Source: Salinispora cortesiana (GTDB lineage Bacteria > Actinomycetota > Actinomycetes > Mycobacteriales > Micromonosporaceae). From it: a stretch of DNA of 61,545 bases. The first letter of the stretch is position 1. The number at the start of each line of letters is the position of its first letter. Positions 57,799-61,545 of the stretch are shown piece after piece. Location: contig NZ_AXVR01000028.1 of the NCBI RefSeq assembly GCF_000484695.1, forward strand, positions 1-61,545, given 5' to 3'. The notes beneath the pieces are model-generated. The model saw only the letters and a program-made list of their open reading frames with translations. It had not been told where the DNA came from and made no database searches. The position numbers were made by a program, and so were the translations under genes.

Positions 57799-58968
57799 TC
57801 AGGCCCACACCTGCTGCGGCTGGGCGCGACGCTCGGCGAGCGAGGGCGCGGCGTCGTACTCGCGCACGATGTCGTACCGAGTGTTGCGCTCGACCGGGCG
57901 GAACCCGGCATCCCAGATCAGGTCCAACAGGTCAGCCCGGTGCATGGTGTTCGGGGTGCCGTACGAGTCGGCGTCATGGGTGATCTTGTATTCGACGACC
58001 GAGCCGTCCAGGTCGTCCACGCCGAAGTTCAGCGACAGCTGGGCGACCGAGAGCCCGTGCATCACCCAGAAGCACTTCACGTGCGGGACGTTGTCGAAGA
58101 GCAGCCGGGACACCGCGTACGTCTTCAGCGACTCCGCCGGCGAGGCCATCGTCGTCCGCGCCTGGATCTGGTTACGGATCTTGCCGTCCGCCGAGTCGAC
58201 GAAGTCATGCTGGTAGCGCAGCGGGATGAAGACCACGAAGCCGTTGGTCTCGTCCTGCAGCTCCCGCAGGCGCAGCACGTGGTCAACCCGGTGCCGGGGC
58301 TCCTCGATGTGCCCGTACAGCATGGTCGACGGGGTCTTCATGCCCTTGTTGTGCGCCAGCCGGTGGATGCGGGACCAGTCCTCCCAGTGGCAGGCGTGGT
58401 CAACGATGTGCTGCCGCACATCCCAGTCGAAGATCTCCGCACCGCCGCCGGTCAGCGACTCCAGACCGGCGTCCATCAGCTCGTCCAGGATCTCGTCGGC
58501 GCTCAGACCGCTGATCTTCTCGAACCACTGCACCTCGGTCGCGGTGAATGCTTTGAGCCGAACCTTCGGCAGCGCCGCCTTCAGCTCACGGAGCACCTTC
58601 GGGTAGTAGCGCCATGGCAGGGTGGGGTGCAGCCCGTTGACGATGTGCAGCTCGGTGAGCTGCTCGTCCTCCATCTCCTTGGCCTTGCGGACCGCCTCGT
58701 CAATCCGCATCGTGTACGCGTCCTTCTCGCCCGGCTTGCGCTGGAACGAGCAGTACGCACAGCTGGCGCTGCAGACGTTGGTCAGGTTCAGGTGCCGGTT
58801 GACGTTGAACATCACCCGGTCGCCGTTGAGCTCAGTCCGCCGGTGGTGCGCAAGCCGACCCAGCCAGGTCAGGTCGTCGCTGTCGTAGAGGGCGATCCCG
58901 TCCGCGCGGGTCAGCCGCTCGCCGGCGTACACCTTCGCTTCGAGCTCGCGCTTGAGTCCGGCGTCCAT
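57799..58968 (-). CDS. mqnE: Aminofutalosine synthase
   Basis: Radical-SAM enzyme joining 3-enolpyruvylbenzoate and SAM-derived adenosine to 6-amino-6-deoxyfutalosine. 389 residues. Cluster motif CSASCAYCSFQRK after NRHLNLTNV; ELHIVNGLHPTLPWRYY and LTGGGAEIFDWDVRQHI are family signatures. Together with mqnA and mqnC it covers three of the four main steps; a hydrolase (MqnB) and MqnD are outside the window. Confidence 0.94.
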   Translation of the reverse strand: MDAGLKRELEAKVYAGERLTRADGIALYDSDDLTWLGRLAHHRRTELNGDRVMFNVNRHLNLTNVCSASCAYCSFQRKPGEKDAYTMRIDEAVRKAKEMEDEQLTELHIVNGLHPTLPWRYYPKVLRELKAALPKVRLKAFTATEVQWFEKISGLSADEILDELMDAGLESLTGGGAEIFDWDVRQHIVDHACHWEDWSRIHRLAHNKGMKTPSTMLYGHIEEPRHRVDHVLRLRELQDETNGFVVFIPLRYQHDFVDSADGKIRNQIQARTTMASPAESLKTYAVSRLLFDNVPHVKCFWVMHGLSVAQLSLNFGVDDLDGSVVEYKITHDADSYGTPNTMHRADLLDLIWDAGFRPVERNTRYDIVREYDAAPSLAERRAQPQQVWA

Positions 58969-59234
58969 CTCCAGCCCCGTCCCTTCCGCCTGCGGTCCCG
59001 GTCGAGCCTACGTGGGCCGGCGAACCCACGGTCAGTGCGGGCGGCGGGCCGCGACGAACCTCACCGCTCTCCCCGCCGCCCTCACCGGAACTCTCAGCCA
59101 GTCGTAACCCGGCAACGCATCGACACTGCTGCCCGCGTGCGATAGGACAGGGTGGGGCCGGGCGCGACACACCACTGGTAGCGTCCGGACACCGTGTGCA
59201 CCCAATGCACGGATTAACCCGGACAAGGAGTGGA

Positions 59235-60788
59235 ATGGGCGACAGCGGCTACGGACGGCGACCTCGACGACGCCCGGTGATCTCACCGGTGCTCCGCCCG
59301 AAGCTCTGGTCCGCGTTGCTGGGCATCATCGCCGCCGGCGCGCTCAGCGCACCGGTCTACGCCGATCCGCCACTGCCCAACACCGTGCCCGACAGCGGCG
59401 CCCGCCCGGTCCTGTCCGGCCCGCTGAGCCTGCCCGGCGACGGACCGCTCACTGAGTCCGCCACAACGCCGGTCAACAACCTCATCGACGGTCCGCTCGC
59501 CACCCAGATCTACGCGGCCGAGGCCCGCATCGGCCAGCTGAGCGACGAACTACTCCTGCTGAAGCAGCAGCGCACCGAGGCCAAGGCGCAGCTCATCACC
59601 GCCGAGCAGGAGCTGAACGTGGCCCTGGCCGCGCTGGCCAAAGCCCAGTCGCGAGCCGATGCCGCAGCCGCCGAGGCGATCAAGGCAGCTGCGGCGTTGC
59701 CACCCGCGCCCTTCGCCGACGATCTCCAGGATCTGAGTGAGCTCTCCGGCCTGGTCCGGGGAGAGAAGGTCGCGGGCGGGGAGACCACCGCGGCGACCCG
59801 GAAGCTCAACCGGGCCCGCACCGACGAGCAGGCCGCGCAGCAGGCGATGACAGCGGCGCAGTCCCGAGTACGCTCCATCGACACCGCCTACGCCAGCACC
59901 GAGCAGGCGCTGCGCAGCGAGCAGGCGAAGCTCGCCACCCTCCGCCAGGACAACGCCGCCCAGTTGCTGGAGCTGGAGCGTCAGCAGGAGGCGGCGGAGC
60001 AGGCAATCGGCGCGCAGTGGGTCGCCAACGAGACGGCAAACGGGCTCGCCGCACACCCCATCGCCCACGCGGCGGTCGCCTACGCGATGGACCAGCTCGG
60101 CGATCCGTACCTCTGGGCGGCCGAGGGGCCGGACCGATTCGACTGTTCGGGCCTGATCTGGGCCGCCTATCGCTCGGCCGGCTACCGCAGCCTGCCCCGG
60201 GTCTCCCGCGACCAGTACTACGCGACCCGGCACCGCACCGTTGCCCGGACCGGCCTGCTCCCCGGTGACCTGCTCTTCTTCGCCTCCGGGTCGAGCTGGA
60301 CCAGCATCCACCACATCGGGATGTACATCGGCGGCGGGCGGATGATCCACGCGCCGAGCAGCGGCGACGTGGTCAAGATTTCAACCGTGACCTGGTCGCG
60401 CCTCTACGCGGCAACGCGAGTGATCGGCGGGGTTCCCGCATCGACCACACCCACGCCCACGCCAACCACCTCGACCACCCCGAAGCCGACACCGACACCG
60501 TCCCCCTCGGCCACGAGCACCCCGTCCCCCACGACCAGCCCGAGCACCAGCCCATCCCCCACCACCTCCCCCTCGGCGCCCCCAACCAGCACCCCGTCCC
60601 CCACCACCTCGCCCTCGGCGCCTCCGACCGACACCCCGTCCCCCACGACCAGCCCGAGCAGCACCCCGTCCGCCACCACCTCCCCCTCGGCGGATCCGAC
60701 CGACACTCCGCCCCCCACCACCTCATCCTCGGCCGGGCCGACCGAACCCCCGTCGCCCTCGACGACCGGCAGCTCATTCCTGCCGTAG
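59235..60788 (+). CDS. Secreted NlpC/P60 peptidoglycan hydrolase with Ser/Thr/Pro tail
   Basis: 517 residues. Signal peptide LWSALLGIIAAGALSAPVYA, a coiled coil at about residues 85-265 (RIGQLSDELLLLKQQRTEAKAQL), then the NlpC/P60 domain: DRFDCSGLIWAAYRSAGY (catalytic Cys) and HHIGMYIGGGRMIHAP (catalytic His). The last 115 residues are a Ser/Thr/Pro stalk. Coiled coil plus NlpC is the layout of RipA-like endopeptidases that act at the septum. No LPXTG. ATG 59235 follows AAGGAG. Confidence 0.9.
   Translation: MGDSGYGRRPRRRPVISPVLRPKLWSALLGIIAAGALSAPVYADPPLPNTVPDSGARPVLSGPLSLPGDGPLTESATTPVNNLIDGPLATQIYAAEARIGQLSDELLLLKQQRTEAKAQLITAEQELNVALAALAKAQSRADAAAAEAIKAAAALPPAPFADDLQDLSELSGLVRGEKVAGGETTAATRKLNRARTDEQAAQQAMTAAQSRVRSIDTAYASTEQALRSEQAKLATLRQDNAAQLLELERQQEAAEQAIGAQWVANETANGLAAHPIAHAAVAYAMDQLGDPYLWAAEGPDRFDCSGLIWAAYRSAGYRSLPRVSRDQYYATRHRTVARTGLLPGDLLFFASGSSWTSIHHIGMYIGGGRMIHAPSSGDVVKISTVTWSRLYAATRVIGGVPASTTPTPTPTTSTTPKPTPTPSPSATSTPSPTTSPSTSPSPTTSPSAPPTSTPSPTTSPSAPPTDTPSPTTSPSSTPSATTSPSADPTDTPPPTTSSSAGPTEPPSPSTTGSSFLP
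60526..60720 (+). repeat. 42-nt tandem repeats in the NlpC/P60 tail
   Basis: Units built on CACCCCGTCCCCCACCACC recur with a 42-nt step (for example at 60592 and 60634) and encode STPSPTTSPSAPPT. About five copies, increasingly diverged. Confidence 0.8.
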
Positions 60789-60981
60789 CCCGGCGCGACC
60801 GCTGCGAACCGCCGTCCTGCGATCAGGGCCGCGGACTGCACGGGGCACCTGAGGTGATGCGACAACCGGCCGGTAGCCCTGCTCCGGCTGTGCTACCTGG
60901 ACGGAATGTGGCACGGTGAGACCAGGCATTCCCGGCTCGGGTGGCACGAGTCCGGGTGCGAGCACGGCGCGGAGGGCGAAC

Positions 60982-61545
60982 ATGGCCGAGCAGAACGATC
61001 CGGTGGACCCATCCGCCGCCGACGCGACAGCCATTCGGTCGGTGACGGGGGAGGCCCGGGTCTACCACCAGGCTGGTCCCGGCGAGCCCGAGCCGGCGCG
61101 ACCGCCCGAGCCGGCGCGACCGCCCGAGCCGGCGCGACCGCCCGAGCCCGTGCAGCCACCTGAGCCGTCCGTTCCGGACCCGACCCCGCCCGCGCCCGAG
61201 CCGCCGCCGGCACCCCCGGCCCCCGGCCCCCACCCGCCGGGTCCGATCCGACCGCAGCCGGCACCACCCGGGCCGCCGGCACCGGCGCCAACCGACCCGG
61301 CGCCGACGTCCCCGTTCCCACCGCCACCGATCACCTCCGGTGGCGGCACCGAGCCGTCCGGGCGAGCCGGCGCCCCCGCGCCCGGCCCGTTCCCCACCCC
61401 GCGCACCGCGACCTCGCCGGTCTCCGGGGACCGCACGGAGTCACTACCACCCACGGCCTCGTCCATCAGCACCCAGGTAGTCCCAACAGCCGGCCACCAA
61501 CACCCACCCACGGCCGCCGCCGCCCACACCCAGGTAATCCCAACA
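60982..61545 (+). CDS. Proline-rich protein, N-terminal 188 residues (runs off window)
   Basis: ATG 60982, behind GGAGGG, opens a frame with no stop up to the window edge. After MAEQNDPVDPSAADATAI the sequence is nearly all Pro, Ala, Glu and Gly, with PEPAR repeats, and then contains STQVVPT and, last, HTQVIPT. No signal peptide or helix in this part. The composition suggests a long disordered cytoplasmic N-terminus of a larger, perhaps membrane, protein. The two Thr-Gln-Val boxes resemble phospho-Thr sites read by FHA domains. The product cannot be named. Confidence 0.6.
   Translation, partial: MAEQNDPVDPSAADATAIRSVTGEARVYHQAGPGEPEPARPPEPARPPEPARPPEPVQPPEPSVPDPTPPAPEPPPAPPAPGPHPPGPIRPQPAPPGPPAPAPTDPAPTSPFPPPPITSGGGTEPSGRAGAPAPGPFPTPRTATSPVSGDRTESLPPTASSISTQVVPTAGHQHPPTAAAAHTQVIPT
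61090..61143 (+). repeat. Three 18-nt tandem repeats
   Basis: Three identical copies of GAGCCGGCGCGACCGCCC encode EPARPP. A site likely to vary in copy number between strains. Confidence 0.9.

Noticed and set aside
60526..60720. CRISPR array
   Set aside because: The repeats are in-frame Ser/Thr/Pro codons without unique spacers.

Overview
The window is high-GC actinobacterial DNA. GC-biased codon use, GTG starts, aminofutalosine menaquinone genes (mqnA, mqnC, mqnE), a 14-gene nuo operon and paaABCDE point to Micromonosporaceae, most like Salinispora or Micromonospora. That assignment is inference from family content and synteny; no search was run.

Layout. Bases 1-262 hold the right end of an ISL3-type insertion sequence. 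Bases 425-2263 are a decayed integrative element: a 3' fragment of tRNA-Gly(CCC) with a hairpin behind it, a truncated DUF2637 gene and a frameshifted tyrosine integrase. From 2370 to 17765 comes mostly chromosomal housekeeping and secreted functions: a HAD phosphatase, a Fic-like protein with a degenerate active site, acetyl-CoA synthetase, an M6 metalloprotease, an alpha/beta hydrolase without the usual nucleophile, a two-gene operon coding an 815-residue SseB-domain protein with a toxin-like C-terminus plus a small overlapping partner, a holin-like membrane protein, a flavin reductase-like protein, a TAT-exported PhoX phosphatase and an IclR regulator.

From 18054 to 37872 lies a respiratory block on the minus strand: polyprenyl diphosphate synthase (quinone tail), nuoA-N (complex I), a menaquinone reductase-like flavoprotein (MenJ) and the menaquinone methyltransferase MenG. 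MqnC (39584), MqnA (47013) and MqnE (57799) are nearby, so the window makes much of menaquinone and the enzyme that reduces it. Several nuo intergenic gaps carry one recurring approximately 40-nt sequence that begins at or near a stop codon and supplies the next gene's ribosome-binding site.

The remainder contains an LPXTG surface protein whose signal peptide is out of frame, the paaABCDE phenylacetyl-CoA epoxidase operon, two tandem beta-lactamase-fold serine hydrolases, a HelD-like helicase, an ECF sigma-factor remnant, a two-domain VOC protein, a B12 ABC importer under a cobalamin riboswitch, a secreted M14 carboxypeptidase, two small membrane proteins, an NlpC/P60 hydrolase with a Ser/Thr/Pro tail, and the start of a proline-rich protein that runs off the right edge.

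The best candidate for something undescribed is the SseB/toxin-like gene pair at 9885-12694; the nuo intergenic repeat is second.
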